Assembly: GCF_001639065.2 (NCBI RefSeq)
Contig: NZ_LQXO02000045.1
Location: forward strand, 1 to 64,000
Source of the DNA: Vibrio barjaei
Lineage (GTDB): Bacteria; Pseudomonadota; Gammaproteobacteria; Enterobacterales; Vibrionaceae
Reading direction: 5' to 3'
Length of the DNA stretch: 64,000 nt
This document shows positions 53,289 to 62,581 of the stretch, in pieces. Positions within the stretch are counted from its first letter, which is position 1. Every line of letters begins with the position of its first letter. The position numbers were made by a program, and so were the translations under genes. The notes beneath the pieces are model-generated. The model saw nothing but the letters and a program-made list of their open reading frames with translations, ran no database searches and had not been told where the DNA came from.

Positions 53289-54062
53289 TTACACTTGGGG
53301 CGTTAACTGATGACTGATTGATTGGCAAATAGCGACTAACTCGTTCTTTGTCGTTTCAATACTATCTACAGCATGATGAACTGCATCAGAGTCTAAAGTG
53401 ACGTATGGAACAGTCAACACAGCCAACATCTCACTGCCCGTAAAGATCGGCACACTGATATTAGTAATACCCGAAATTTGTGGACTGGGACCAATAAAGT
53501 AACCTTGATTCTTGGTCTGATTGAGTAAAGCGTTCGCTTGTTCTATTTCGTAATCAGTTGCACCACTCTGCTTGAGTATTTTCTCTCTTTTGAGCTCATC
53601 ACTAAAGCTCAACAGTACGATTCCAGAGCCGGATGAACATACGTCTAACTTAGCGCCAATCTTAAGGCTAAAGCCCATCTTATATGGACTCTCTTCCCTT
53701 CCGATCACCACCAGATGCTGATTGTCATACCATGAAACATGGCATGATTGATTGACTTTTTCACTCACCATTTTCATTAATGGCTTGGCGATATTTAACA
53801 GTTGAGACTGAGGTGGATACTGATTAGCAACGGTAAACATTTGCATAGAAAACATATATTTACCGCTATCTTCATTAAAGGTCACATAACCACGACGAGC
53901 CAACACGGATAGTACTCGGAAAATCTCTCCCACACTACGACCGACCATCTCTGCGATCTGTTTCTTTGACATGGGTTCAGCTGAACTTGCTAGCAACTCC
54001 AGTATATCCAACCCTTTCTCTAAGGCTGGGGCGTTATACTCCTGCCGAACAACTTTTTCCAA
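53289..54062 (-). CDS. IclR-family transcriptional regulator
   Basis: A 257-residue regulator. The winged helix has LEKGLDILELLASSAEPMSK and MVGRSVGEIFRVLSVLARRG. The effector domain has SSGSGIVLLSF and GITNISVPIF, as in KdgR-type proteins. The TTG start (54062) follows AGGAGCAGG and lies 11 nt after the TRAP large permease stop, so it is the last gene of the kduI-TRAP operon. It probably represses that operon in the absence of a uronate-derived ligand. Confidence 0.9.
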   Translation of the reverse strand: MEKVVRQEYNAPALEKGLDILELLASSAEPMSKKQIAEMVGRSVGEIFRVLSVLARRGYVTFNEDSGKYMFSMQMFTVANQYPPQSQLLNIAKPLMKMVSEKVNQSCHVSWYDNQHLVVIGREESPYKMGFSLKIGAKLDVCSSGSGIVLLSFSDELKREKILKQSGATDYEIEQANALLNQTKNQGYFIGPSPQISGITNISVPIFTGSEMLAVLTVPYVTLDSDAVHHAVDSIETTKNELVAICQSISHQLTPQV

Positions 54063-54073
54063 GTACCTGCTCC

Positions 54074-55381
54074 TTATTTCACTAAGCCCATCATTTGTGG
54101 GATCGTCATCGAAATTGCCGGGATATAAGTCACTGCCATTAGTACTAAAAATATCACCGCAAAGAATGGTAGCAGCGTTTTGATCACATGGTCAATTTTG
54201 ATATCGCTAACCTTACAACCAGTAAATAGTATTGGTCCAACTGGTGGTGTTATAGTGCCAAGTGACAAGTTAAACACCAACAAAATACCAAACTGGACTG
54301 GATCCATACCCAAATTCATACAAATCGGTAGAAAGATGGGTGTGAAAATTAATACCGCTGGCGTGGGATCCATAAAGGTCCCTACAAACAATAAAATCAC
54401 ATTGATGATTAGAAGAATCACAATCGGGTTATCGGTTAACGACAACAAAGCATCGGCTATAGCTCCAGGAATTTGCGTAAACGCCATTACCCACGACATG
54501 ATTGACGAAGCGGCTATCATAAAGATGACAATCGCAGTTAACTTGGCAGTCGACAACAAAATACTTGGGAGCTGTTCAACTTTCAGAGCTTTGTATATAA
54601 ACCCAAGCGCCAAAGAGTAAACGACCGCAATAGCTGAAGCTTCTGTCGGTGTAAAGATGCCTGCGAGAATACCTCCTATCACTACCACCACTAATGACAA
54701 ACTAGGTATTGCATCAATAAATAGTTTGGCGCGCTCAGAGAGGCTCATCACATGTTTCGACATATATCCACGGCGATAGGCCATAAACCCTGCCACTAGC
54801 ATAACGCCACCACCCCAGAGTAAGCCGGGCAAATAACCGCCCATAAAGAGTGCTGAAATAGATACCGAACCAGCGACTGTCGCATAAACAATTAACGTGT
54901 TACTTGGTGGAATCAACATTCCAGTTGGAGCAGATGCAATATTTACCGCTGTTCTAAATGGCGAGTCGTACCCTTCCTTCTCTTGAATAGGGTTCATAAT
55001 TCCACCAATCGCCGCTGCCGAAGCAACGCCAGAGCCACTGATTGAACCAAACAACATATTGGAGACCACATTAGTTTGGGCTAATGCTCCAGGAAAATAA
55101 CCCGTTACTATGCGCGAGCAATTAATGAGTCGTATGGCTATGCCACCGTTATTCATAATATTGCCCGCTAAAATGAAAAACGGTATCGCTAGCAATGCAA
55201 AACTATCCAAACCCGTGAACATTCGTTGGGCGGCTGTCGTCGTAGCGCCTGCTAAAGGCAGAATACTGACCATGGCAACAAATGAAGGCAATCCAATACT
55301 AATACCTATCGGCGCACCTAAAACGAGTAGAATGATAGCGCCGCCGAACATAATAAGGGCAGCGAGGGTAGCAGCATCCAT
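54074..55381 (-). CDS. dctM: TRAP transporter large permease (DctM)
   Basis: A 435-residue protein with about 12 segments. ALLAIPFFILAGNIMNNGGI, SGSGVASAAAIGGIMNPIQE, IPPSNTLIVYATVAGSVSIS and TPTEASAIAVVYSLALGF are DctM signatures. It forms the sodium-driven channel with the small subunit. It starts 4 nt after the dctQ stop, behind AAAGGA. Confidence 0.93.
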   Translation of the reverse strand: MDAATLAALIMFGGAIILLVLGAPIGISIGLPSFVAMVSILPLAGATTTAAQRMFTGLDSFALLAIPFFILAGNIMNNGGIAIRLINCSRIVTGYFPGALAQTNVVSNMLFGSISGSGVASAAAIGGIMNPIQEKEGYDSPFRTAVNIASAPTGMLIPPSNTLIVYATVAGSVSISALFMGGYLPGLLWGGGVMLVAGFMAYRRGYMSKHVMSLSERAKLFIDAIPSLSLVVVVIGGILAGIFTPTEASAIAVVYSLALGFIYKALKVEQLPSILLSTAKLTAIVIFMIAASSIMSWVMAFTQIPGAIADALLSLTDNPIVILLIINVILLFVGTFMDPTPAVLIFTPIFLPICMNLGMDPVQFGILLVFNLSLGTITPPVGPILFTGCKVSDIKIDHVIKTLLPFFAVIFLVLMAVTYIPAISMTIPQMMGLVK

Positions 55382-55385
55382 ATGT

Positions 55386-55895
55386 CTATCCTTTTACACT
55401 AAGTTGCTGAAACTGATGTATTAGTTTCAGTTGGTTGATAACGAAATAAACAAGAATAAGCACTCCGGCAATAGGTAATGCCGAGTAAATAACACCCATT
55501 GGCACTTCTAAGGCCGAATCTAACTGCCACATTTGACGAACGGACGCTTTGAATCCGCCTTGCCACATAACCACGAAAGCAAATATAGCGATTGTCCATT
55601 CAGTGAAAATATCAACCAGTATGCCTATTTTCGGCGAGAACTTATCTCGTACATAGGTAATAGCCATATGTTCTCTCAAGCCAAACACATAAGCCCCACC
55701 AATCAACACCAACCAGACAAACATGTATCGTGACAGCACTTCACTCACCGCACTTGGACTATTGAAGACATAACGAGTAACGACCTGATAAGTAACAAGA
55801 ACTGTCAAGAATGCCATAATAGCGATACAAGCTCGTTCCACTACCCAGTCGATGATTTTCTTGAACTTATCTGTCCAGACTAACAACTTTTCCAC
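55386..55895 (-). CDS. dctQ: TRAP transporter small permease (DctQ)
   Basis: A 169-residue, four-segment protein. VTYQVVTRYVFNSPSAVSEV and RYMFVWLVLIGGAYVFGLRE are the DctQ landmarks. The start is a GTG preceded by AAGGAAAAG. It lies 53 bp after the binding-protein gene and directly before dctM. Confidence 0.92.
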   Translation of the reverse strand: MEKLLVWTDKFKKIIDWVVERACIAIMAFLTVLVTYQVVTRYVFNSPSAVSEVLSRYMFVWLVLIGGAYVFGLREHMAITYVRDKFSPKIGILVDIFTEWTIAIFAFVVMWQGGFKASVRQMWQLDSALEVPMGVIYSALPIAGVLILVYFVINQLKLIHQFQQLSVKG

Positions 55896-55948
55896 TAGAC
55901 TTTTCCTTGCAAAAAAGGAGTTAGGCTTGGCGCCTAACTCCTTCTTAA

Positions 55949-56932
55949 TTAGCTCAGTTCACTGATCGCCTTAGTTAATTCTTTCTGTGCGTCAGTTTTA
56001 ATCAATTTTTGCTGTAGAGGTTTGCAGCTTTCCTGGAATTGTCTCACGTCGACATCAATAAAGGTCGCACCATTCTCCTCCGCTAACGCACGAGCCTTAC
56101 CAATTTGAGCATTCCATTTAGCAAACTCGTCAACAGTCGACTCTTTAGCTAAACGACGAATCGTCGCTTGGTCTTCCTTCGACATTGAATTGATGAAGTC
56201 GTCGCTGATAACGACTAGGTCAGGCACCATCAAGTGAGAAGTTTTGCTAAAGTAAGGAGCCACTTCATAGTGCTTCATATCGGCATAAGTAATTTCATTA
56301 TTCTCACCACCGTCAAGGACACCTTGTTGAACCGCAGTATACACTTCACCTTGACTCATCGGCACACCAGTACCGCCCATGCACCCTAGCATCTCTACCA
56401 TAGTATTCGACTGCATCACGCGGATTTTCTGACCTTTCATATCCTCGACTGACTTAACGTTATGCCCCTTGGTATAAACGTTACGAGAACCAGCGGTATA
56501 AGCCGTCAATACTTCAAAACCAAACTTTTTGGTAGAGGCAAATAGCTTGTCTAGAGCTCCGGAAGTAAACACTTTTTCTTGATGCTCAATACCGGTATAA
56601 GCGAAAGGCATGCCGATTGCAGTGAAGGTATTGTCATAGTTTTCTACCAACGGGTTTGCTACTACTGCCATTTGCACTGCGCCAGCTTGAACCAGCTCCA
56701 ACGACGCACGTTGATCGCCGAGCAGTGCATTGGGATAAATAGTAACTTTGTAACGACCATCCGTTTCCGCTTCTAACTGTTTACCAAACTCTTCCAAAGC
56801 CAAATATTGAGGGTGCTTGTCAGATTGGTTAAATGCCGCTTTGATTTCCGTTGCTGCAAATGTCATTGATGATACTGTGACTGCTGCGCCCGCTACGGTA
56901 GTAAGAAGTACATTTTTCAGAGTTTTGTTCAT
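55949..56932 (-). CDS. dctP: TRAP periplasmic substrate-binding protein (DctP)
   Basis: A 327-residue secreted protein with signal peptide ending TFAAT. The core motifs are GSRNVYTKGHNVKSVEDMKG with QKIRVMQSNTMVEMLG, containing the conserved substrate-carboxylate Arg, and GVLDGGENNEITYADM. It captures an organic acid for the DctQM permease. The context with kduI points to a hexuronate or unsaturated uronate ligand. The ATG follows AGGAAAT. Confidence 0.92.
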   Translation of the reverse strand: MNKTLKNVLLTTVAGAAVTVSSMTFAATEIKAAFNQSDKHPQYLALEEFGKQLEAETDGRYKVTIYPNALLGDQRASLELVQAGAVQMAVVANPLVENYDNTFTAIGMPFAYTGIEHQEKVFTSGALDKLFASTKKFGFEVLTAYTAGSRNVYTKGHNVKSVEDMKGQKIRVMQSNTMVEMLGCMGGTGVPMSQGEVYTAVQQGVLDGGENNEITYADMKHYEVAPYFSKTSHLMVPDLVVISDDFINSMSKEDQATIRRLAKESTVDEFAKWNAQIGKARALAEENGATFIDVDVRQFQESCKPLQQKLIKTDAQKELTKAISELS

Positions 56933-56954
56933 GTTAATTTCCTATTAGTATCAA

Positions 56955-57788
56955 CTAAGCCAATGTATCCATTGGAATAAAGTCCATATCGTCGAATGTT
57001 TGATTTTCACCTAACATTCCCCAAACAAAGCTATAGTTTTGCGTACCACACCCCGAATGAATCGACCAACTTGGTGACAGTACGAGTTGTTTATCTCTAA
57101 CTAGAATGTGACGAGTTTCGGTAGGTTCGCCCATCATATGAAACACGGCTTGTTCTGGCTTGATATTGAAATACACATACGCTTCCATTCGACGTTCGTG
57201 AGTATGTGCAGGCATCGTGTTCCAAACGCTACCCGGTGCTAAATGAGTGATTCCTAAACATAGCTGACAGGTTTCTATCACATCCGGATGCAGGTATTGG
57301 TTAATGACGCGTTGGTTTGCCGTCTCTATTGAACCAAGTTCTACCACGCGAGCCTCACTCTGAGGAATTACCCTTGTGGGTAGCGATTTGTGCGCTGGTG
57401 CACTTAATCCGTAGACTGTCGCGTTACCTTCTGCTTTCTCTATCTCAATTGTCTTTGAGCCTAGGCCGACATAAAGCACATCCATAGCATTTAAATGGAA
57501 CGTTTTTGCATCTACGGTTACTTTTACAGCTCCTTCTAAGCAAGCTAACCCAAGCTCTCTTCGCTCAAGAAAAAACTCGGTCCCGAACGACTTACTATCT
57601 ATCCACTCCTCTAAAATCAATGGTTTATCTTGAGGACAAATTCCTAAAGCAACCGCTCGGTCAATATGGCTATACGCTACCGATACCCGAGATGGTATGA
57701 ATAGCTCGTCGATCAAGAACTCATCACGCAGTTGTGCAGTGGAGTACTTTTTCACGTCTCTAGGGTTCGCTGAATACTTCGTTAACAT
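56955..57788 (-). CDS. kduI: 5-dehydro-4-deoxy-D-glucuronate isomerase KduI
   Basis: A 277-residue cupin enzyme, close to E. coli KduI (278). THLAPGSVWNTMPAHTHERR and MEAYVYFNI carry the Zn ligands (two His and a Glu), and the fourth ligand lies in WSIHSGCG. It converts 4-deoxy-L-threo-5-hexosulose uronate to 3-deoxy-D-glycero-2,5-hexodiulosonate in pectin, alginate and glycosaminoglycan breakdown. First gene of the operon; AAGGAAAG precedes the ATG. The next pathway enzymes (kduD, kdgK, kdgA) are not in the window. Confidence 0.95.
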   Translation of the reverse strand: MLTKYSANPRDVKKYSTAQLRDEFLIDELFIPSRVSVAYSHIDRAVALGICPQDKPLILEEWIDSKSFGTEFFLERRELGLACLEGAVKVTVDAKTFHLNAMDVLYVGLGSKTIEIEKAEGNATVYGLSAPAHKSLPTRVIPQSEARVVELGSIETANQRVINQYLHPDVIETCQLCLGITHLAPGSVWNTMPAHTHERRMEAYVYFNIKPEQAVFHMMGEPTETRHILVRDKQLVLSPSWSIHSGCGTQNYSFVWGMLGENQTFDDMDFIPMDTLA

Positions 57789-58085
57789 AACTTTCCTTAA
57801 CCGTAATTTATGCTTTTAATAGTAACAGTCGTTCTTATACGATCAATACCATTCACATATGAACAGCCGTAGACGTGATCACTGATCCTTAAAATTGGAA
57901 AATTAACGGTTAAATCTTGAACTAGATCTGGTTTTGAAACTGCGTTTTAAAAACACAAAGAGAAGTATTTGATGTGAGTAAATTAACTTTGAATATTAAG
58001 CAGAGATGAACTCAATGGGCGTGGCTGGCTAGAGCACAGCCACGTTACATTGATCATAAAAAGTGGTGAGCGTAAATAGTTGAAC
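57789..58085. other. Gene-free promoter region of the kduI operon
   Basis: 297 bp containing the kduI leader and the 3' flank of the crotonase gene. A partial dyad TTCACATATGAA lies near 57855 as a possible IclR site, but it is imperfect. No gene seen. Confidence 0.45.
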
Positions 58086-58892
58086 TTACCAGTGACGCTG
58101 TCTTGGCTCGAATTGTGGTGATGTTTTCTTTTTCAAAGCCTGTTGTACGCGAACGAAATTTCTCCCCAGCATAATGCGTATCTGGCTATAAGTTTCATAC
58201 GCCAAAAGTTTCCATGCAGGTGCGGTCCAATAACGAGTGTACATATGCTTCATAGCGGCGGTCACATCTGGGGATTTTTGGGCGATTTGAGTGCAAAGTG
58301 CCAATGCCTCTTTCATAGGGTCATCGCTGACTTCGGTCACTAATCCCATAGATAATGCTGCCTTAGCGTCAAGTTCTGTAGCGCAAATCGAGATTCGCAT
58401 CGCTTGGTCCTTCGGCATGATTTCCCTAAGGGCAATGGATCCCGCCATATCTGAGGTTAATCCCATTCGCGACTCCATGATCGAAAGGTTGGCATTAGGC
58501 GCGCAGAATCTAAAATCCGCCCCTAGTGCTATTTGCATACCGGCTCCCCAGCAATACCCTTCGATTACAGCAATAACAGGAACGGATAGTTTTCGCCAGT
58601 TACTGCTCACTTGCTGGGCCCGATTTGATTGACCGGGAAGCCACTTGAACAAAAGCCTTGCAGCTAAGCTCTTATTTTTCATCATGGATTTAAAATCGAG
58701 TCCTGAGCTAAAGTTTCCTTCACTTCCTGTCAGGATAACCGCCCTCAACATTCTATCCTTGCGAAGAACTTTGCTCACATGAATCAACTCATTAAACATG
58801 ATCATGTCGACACCATTGAGCTTATCCGCCCTGTTTAAGCTTACAGTCACTACATGCTCATCCCTAGTCACTTTAATGCGTTGATAATCCAT
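58086..58892 (-). CDS. Enoyl-CoA hydratase/isomerase-family (crotonase) protein
   Basis: A 268-residue crotonase. The oxyanion-hole segments are GNFSSGLDFKSM and GYCWGAGMQIALGADFRF. The catalytic Glu position is kept in SIMESRMGLTSDM. The C-terminal 40 residues are basic. It acts on an acyl-CoA, either hydrating or shifting a double bond; the exact substrate is not readable. The ATG follows GGAGACAAGG. It is monocistronic, with no other fatty-acid gene adjacent. Confidence 0.9.
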   Translation of the reverse strand: MDYQRIKVTRDEHVVTVSLNRADKLNGVDMIMFNELIHVSKVLRKDRMLRAVILTGSEGNFSSGLDFKSMMKNKSLAARLLFKWLPGQSNRAQQVSSNWRKLSVPVIAVIEGYCWGAGMQIALGADFRFCAPNANLSIMESRMGLTSDMAGSIALREIMPKDQAMRISICATELDAKAALSMGLVTEVSDDPMKEALALCTQIAQKSPDVTAAMKHMYTRYWTAPAWKLLAYETYSQIRIMLGRNFVRVQQALKKKTSPQFEPRQRHW

Positions 58893-59192
58893 CCTTGTCT
58901 CCTCTATCTAACATCCATCGCATCCGATATGCGAGCTCTAATAGTTATCTCAAAGTGTAGTCGGCAAACCATCAAAATTAGAATCAATACTCTAAAATGA
59001 GAGATCATCACGAAAAAAGCTAGATACCTGAGTCCATGGTGTTAATCGAGTAATTGTGAGCGAGGTTCATTCTTAACAATACTAATTTATAGAATTATGA
59101 GATTGCTCTAATTAGCCGTCGAGTATTCTTGTGAACAGCGACTAGAGTGTTTGAATATCTTAGACGTAACGGATAAATAGGAAGTACTGTCC
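58893..59192. other. 300-bp divergent intergenic region
   Basis: Separates the crotonase (minus) from the small membrane protein (plus). Nothing beyond AT-rich promoter-type sequence was seen. Confidence 0.45.
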
Positions 59193-59489
59193 ATGATTAA
59201 GGAAAATCAATCACGTTCTGAACACCAATCCAAACATAAAAAGCTCTCTGAAAACAGCCGTGATCCTTTATGGCTTACTGTTAGCTATGCCATCTTCACT
59301 TACCTGCTTCTTAGCTACGTACTGCCTAATTATGTAGGAACAGAAACTGCAGCTGGCGGGGCGCTTGTCGGGCTTCTTGCCGAGTATGCACTGTACGTCT
59401 CTTCACTATGGCTATTACCAGAGCTCATCGCTTTATTAAGGCCTTTAAAATCAGAGTCAGAAATAGAAGCCGTACAGAAAACCATTTAA
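59193..59489 (+). CDS. Small two-segment membrane protein
   Basis: A 98-residue protein. A polar 25-residue start is followed by two hydrophobic stretches, WLTVSYAIFTYLLLSYVLP and GALVGLLAEYALYVSSLWLL, and a charged tail. No family recognised. The ATG is preceded by AGGAAG. Monocistronic. Confidence 0.65.
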   Translation: MIKENQSRSEHQSKHKKLSENSRDPLWLTVSYAIFTYLLLSYVLPNYVGTETAAGGALVGLLAEYALYVSSLWLLPELIALLRPLKSESEIEAVQKTI

Positions 59490-59688
59490 CTAAAGTGTTA
59501 AATCACTCGCAAAAAACTATTTTAACGATTAAATATTAACCAAAGAAAAATAAGTTCGCACGTTTACAATAGGTTACGACTGGCACATTGATACCCCGAA
59601 AAAACTGTGAGCAAGATCAACTTGATCCTGTAAATTCATAGTGTTACTGTGGCTTTGATGACGAAAATATGACCACAAGGAGTGTGCT

Positions 59689-59931
59689 TTGCCGAATATT
59701 CAAGTGAGTCGTTGGCGTGTTGAATCCTGTCCAGAATCACTGGAGCAGAAAATTATCTCTGCCGTCGCCTACCAAGAAATGAAGGGAACTATTTCTGATT
59801 TTGAGTTGTGTCAGATATTCGGAGAAACCGTTTGGAAGAGCGGAGAGAATTACCATACACATGCTGTTTCTGTGTTAATCAATGAAGCCGAAAGGTGCTG
59901 TCGAGTCATTCCAAGATTACCAGTGGGGTAG
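59689..59931 (+). CDS. Small hypothetical protein of 80 residues
   Basis: The TTG start at 59689 is chosen because AAGGAG (59677-59682) lies 6 nt upstream. The soluble product contains VSRWRVESCPESLEQKIISA and CQIFGETVWKSGENYHTHAV, with three cysteines. No family recognised. A strong terminator follows 31 bp after the stop, supporting a real transcript. Confidence 0.6.
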   Translation: MPNIQVSRWRVESCPESLEQKIISAVAYQEMKGTISDFELCQIFGETVWKSGENYHTHAVSVLINEAERCCRVIPRLPVG

Positions 59932-59961
59932 TCTGCATTGATAACCTAATGTATTGATATT

Positions 59962-59996
59962 AAAAAGGGTCTACCAACTGGTAGACCCTTTTTTTA
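59962..59996. terminator. Bidirectional intrinsic terminator
   Basis: GGGTCTACC (59967-59975) and GGTAGACCC (59980-59988) form a 9-bp stem with an AACT loop, A run before and seven T after. It serves both the 80-residue gene and the convergent acyltransferase gene. Confidence 0.92.
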
Positions 59997-60005
59997 TTCT
60001 TGTCT

Positions 60006-60890
60006 TTAGCTCTGCGAGTAGATGGCTTCCAACTTCTCGTCTTTACGTTTCCAAACATCGTTAAGCCAGTTGTGGAAACGACGTTTAAATGCTTTGTCGT
60101 TGAAATAGTCGCCATTTAGGTTTTCGTCCATCGGATACACATCGATTTTAACCACAACTTTGGTCAGCTTACCCTTCAACAAATCATTAAATGGGTCTTC
60201 TCGATTTTCTGGATACGCCAGTGTTATATCAACGACCCCATCCAACAAATGGTTCATAGCATTGAGTGTAAATGCTACACCACCTGTTTTTGGCTTCAAC
60301 AAGTGGCGATAAGGGGTTTTAACTGTTGCCAACTTTTCTTCGCTATATCGCGTCCCTTCAACAAAGCTGATCATGGTTGTTGGTACGTGCTCAAACTTTT
60401 TGCAGGCTTTGCGAATCGCGTTAAAATCATCATTGCGTCGCTCTGGATGCTTAACCAGATAGGCCTGAGAATGTCGCTTCATAAATGGCATATCCAAACC
60501 CCAACAAGCAAGGCCGACAAAAGGCACATACAGTAAGCTTTGTTTGAGCAAGAATTTGCACATTGGCATTCTGTTTTTCATCACGGAGGTGATGATAACT
60601 ATGTCAGCCCAACTTAAATGGTTAGACAACAACATGTACCATTGGTCAGGTGTCAGGTCATCACCGCCTTCCACATCCCATTCGATGTTGTTGTTCAGAT
60701 TTAGTAACCATAAATTAATCGTCGCCCAAAGCCACATCTGCTTGTTAGAAAGGCTTGTCATCAATGTCTGAACAAATTTTAATGGCAGTACTAATTTGAT
60801 GATTGAGAATGTGCAAACCACGAATGCGGTCACAGCCGTATTTGCCATTACAAGAAAAGAATTGAAGAAGAGACGTAGATTGCTGAACAT
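60006..60890 (-). CDS. PlsC-family acyltransferase, YihG-like
   Basis: A 294-residue membrane-associated enzyme with two N-terminal hydrophobic segments. The HX4D catalytic motif is in LSNHLSWADIVI, and the acceptor-binding motif is SFVEGTRYSEEKL. It resembles the YihG/1-acylglycerol-3-phosphate acyltransferase group and should acylate lysophosphatidic acid or a similar lipid. Adjacent to pgpA, another phospholipid gene, but separated by 130 bp from it. Confidence 0.88.
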   Translation of the reverse strand: MFSNLRLFFNSFLVMANTAVTAFVVCTFSIIKLVLPLKFVQTLMTSLSNKQMWLWATINLWLLNLNNNIEWDVEGGDDLTPDQWYMLLSNHLSWADIVIITSVMKNRMPMCKFLLKQSLLYVPFVGLACWGLDMPFMKRHSQAYLVKHPERRNDDFNAIRKACKKFEHVPTTMISFVEGTRYSEEKLATVKTPYRHLLKPKTGGVAFTLNAMNHLLDGVVDITLAYPENREDPFNDLLKGKLTKVVVKIDVYPMDENLNGDYFNDKAFKRRFHNWLNDVWKRKDEKLEAIYSQS

Positions 60891-61019
60891 ACCAATTGTT
60901 ATAAAGCTAAAAGAAGTCGCAATGATAGCAACTTTTAACTAAACGTATAGTAAAGCTTTGTCACCCAAACGTGCCTTTGTAAAGACACGTTAATTTTATT
61001 GTTTAATAACAACATGTTA

Positions 61020-61523
61020 TTAAAGCCACCCAGCTAGTCGTCCGACCAGGTAAAGTGAAATACCCGCCATCACACCCGCAACAATATCGTCAATCATGAT
61101 ACCTAAACCACCATGAACGCGCTTATCGAGCCAGCCGATTGGCCATGGTTTTACCATATCGAAGAAACGGAATAGCACAAAACCTGTCAGTAACCATTTC
61201 CAATCATCAACTGGTAGTTTAAGTGCAGGGACTATCGCCATGGTGATCCAGAATCCGGCGAACTCATCCCATACAATGGAGCCATGGTCGTGTACGCCCA
61301 TATCATCTGACGTCACTTGGCAGATTTTTACACCGATGATACAAGACAGTAAAACTACGATGAGATACACGCTCAAAGGCAATTGTGCTAAGAGCAGATA
61401 TAACGGAATCGCTGCCAGAGTACCCATAGTACCGGGTACAACAGGCGATAGACCACTGCCAAAGCCAGTTGCAAGCAAATGCCAAGGGTTTTTTAGAGAG
61501 ATTAAGTCAAGGGGGTTACTCAT
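61020..61523 (-). CDS. pgpA: Phosphatidylglycerophosphatase A
   Basis: A 167-residue membrane enzyme of normal PgpA length. The motif HDHGSIVWDEFAGFWITM carries the conserved acidic cluster, and WLDKRVHGGLGIMIDDIVAG is the C-terminal signature. It dephosphorylates PG-phosphate to phosphatidylglycerol. The start overlaps the thiL stop by 4 nt (ATGA), as in many gammaproteobacteria. Confidence 0.94.
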   Translation of the reverse strand: MSNPLDLISLKNPWHLLATGFGSGLSPVVPGTMGTLAAIPLYLLLAQLPLSVYLIVVLLSCIIGVKICQVTSDDMGVHDHGSIVWDEFAGFWITMAIVPALKLPVDDWKWLLTGFVLFRFFDMVKPWPIGWLDKRVHGGLGIMIDDIVAGVMAGISLYLVGRLAGWL

Positions 61524-62491
61524 TGGCTCACCTTAAAGTGGTCGAATCCACCCAACTGCCAGTCAAGTGGTTGGTCGTTTGAATGTAGATCAAGATTGCC
61601 TGTGCCCGTTATTTGTCCAATACAGGTAAATGGCGTGTTTGATAGCGCGATCTCAAGTTGGCCTCTGTTAGCTTCCGGTACCGTAAAGCAAAGTTCATAC
61701 TCTTCGCCGCTGGTTAATGCGTACTGCTTTGCGATGTCATCAGACTCAACGAACAGCTTGAGTTCAGAAGAAGTAGGCAGCAAGTCGACATCAATACGGG
61801 CCCCAACATTTGAGCGCTTTAAAATATGCCCTAAGTCAGAAATAAGGCCATCAGAGATATCAATCGCAGCAGAAGCGATATCGCGAAGGGTAATGCCTGC
61901 AAGCACTCTCGGCGTCGCTTCAAAATGGCGCTTTTCTAACTCACGGTTGAGTTCGGTATTCGCACTGATGTTTTTTTCCAGAATCACATCAAGGCCAGCT
62001 TTTGCGTCACCGAGGTGACCTGTCACATAAACCCAGTCTCCAGAACTTGCCCCACTTCGAGTCAGGGCTTTGCCTTGTGGTAGTGTGCCTTGCACAGTAA
62101 GAGTAATCGCCAGCGGTCCTTTTGTGGTGTCGCCACCAATGAGCTGGATACCGTAGTAGTCTGCTAACGAGAAAAACGCATTGCAAAAACGCTCAAGCCA
62201 GCGTTCGTTCACTTCTGGTAATGAGATCCCCATGGAAACCCAAGCAGGTGATGCACCCATTGCTGCTAAATCACTGATATTCGAGGCAAGTGCCTTATGT
62301 GCAATCCAAGCCGGATCGGCATCAGCGAGAAAATGGGTACCGGATACTAAGGTATCGGTACTAATAGCTATGTGACTATCAACGGGAGGGGCGACAATGG
62401 CACAATCATCACCTTGTGCTAAAACCACGTCTTTGCGTTGCTGCTGTTTATGCGCGAAGTACTTGTCGATTAAACTAAATTCACCGGACAT
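61520..62491 (-). CDS. thiL: Thiamine-monophosphate kinase
   Basis: A 323-residue cytosolic kinase. GDDCAIVAP and AISTDTLVSGTHF carry the Mg/ATP acidic residues, and SNISDLAAMGASPAWV and IDISDGLISDLGHIL are further ThiL motifs. It phosphorylates thiamine monophosphate to the cofactor thiamine diphosphate. Translationally coupled to pgpA. A terminator-like hairpin separates it from nusB upstream. Confidence 0.95.
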   Translation of the reverse strand: MSGEFSLIDKYFAHKQQQRKDVVLAQGDDCAIVAPPVDSHIAISTDTLVSGTHFLADADPAWIAHKALASNISDLAAMGASPAWVSMGISLPEVNERWLERFCNAFFSLADYYGIQLIGGDTTKGPLAITLTVQGTLPQGKALTRSGASSGDWVYVTGHLGDAKAGLDVILEKNISANTELNRELEKRHFEATPRVLAGITLRDIASAAIDISDGLISDLGHILKRSNVGARIDVDLLPTSSELKLFVESDDIAKQYALTSGEEYELCFTVPEANRGQLEIALSNTPFTCIGQITGTGNLDLHSNDQPLDWQLGGFDHFKVSQ

Positions 62492-62528
62492 CTTGTAGGC
62501 TTTGTGCTGGAAAGGTGAGAAGAGTATA

Positions 62529-62562
62529 TAAAAAAGGCCAGCAATTTGCTGACCTTTTTACG
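62529..62562 (-). terminator. Terminator after nusB
   Basis: AAAAAGGCCAGC (62531-62542) and GCTGACCTTTTT (62548-62559) pair with one mismatch around AATTT. On the minus strand the T-rich run reads TTTTTTATATA. It would attenuate read-through from nusB into thiL. Confidence 0.78.
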
Positions 62563-62581
62563 AATAGACAAACGTTAATCG

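Noticed and set aside
57840..57870. KdgR/IclR operator upstream of kduI
   Set aside because: The dyad TTCACATATGAA is imperfect and does not match the KdgR consensus I know; left unassigned.
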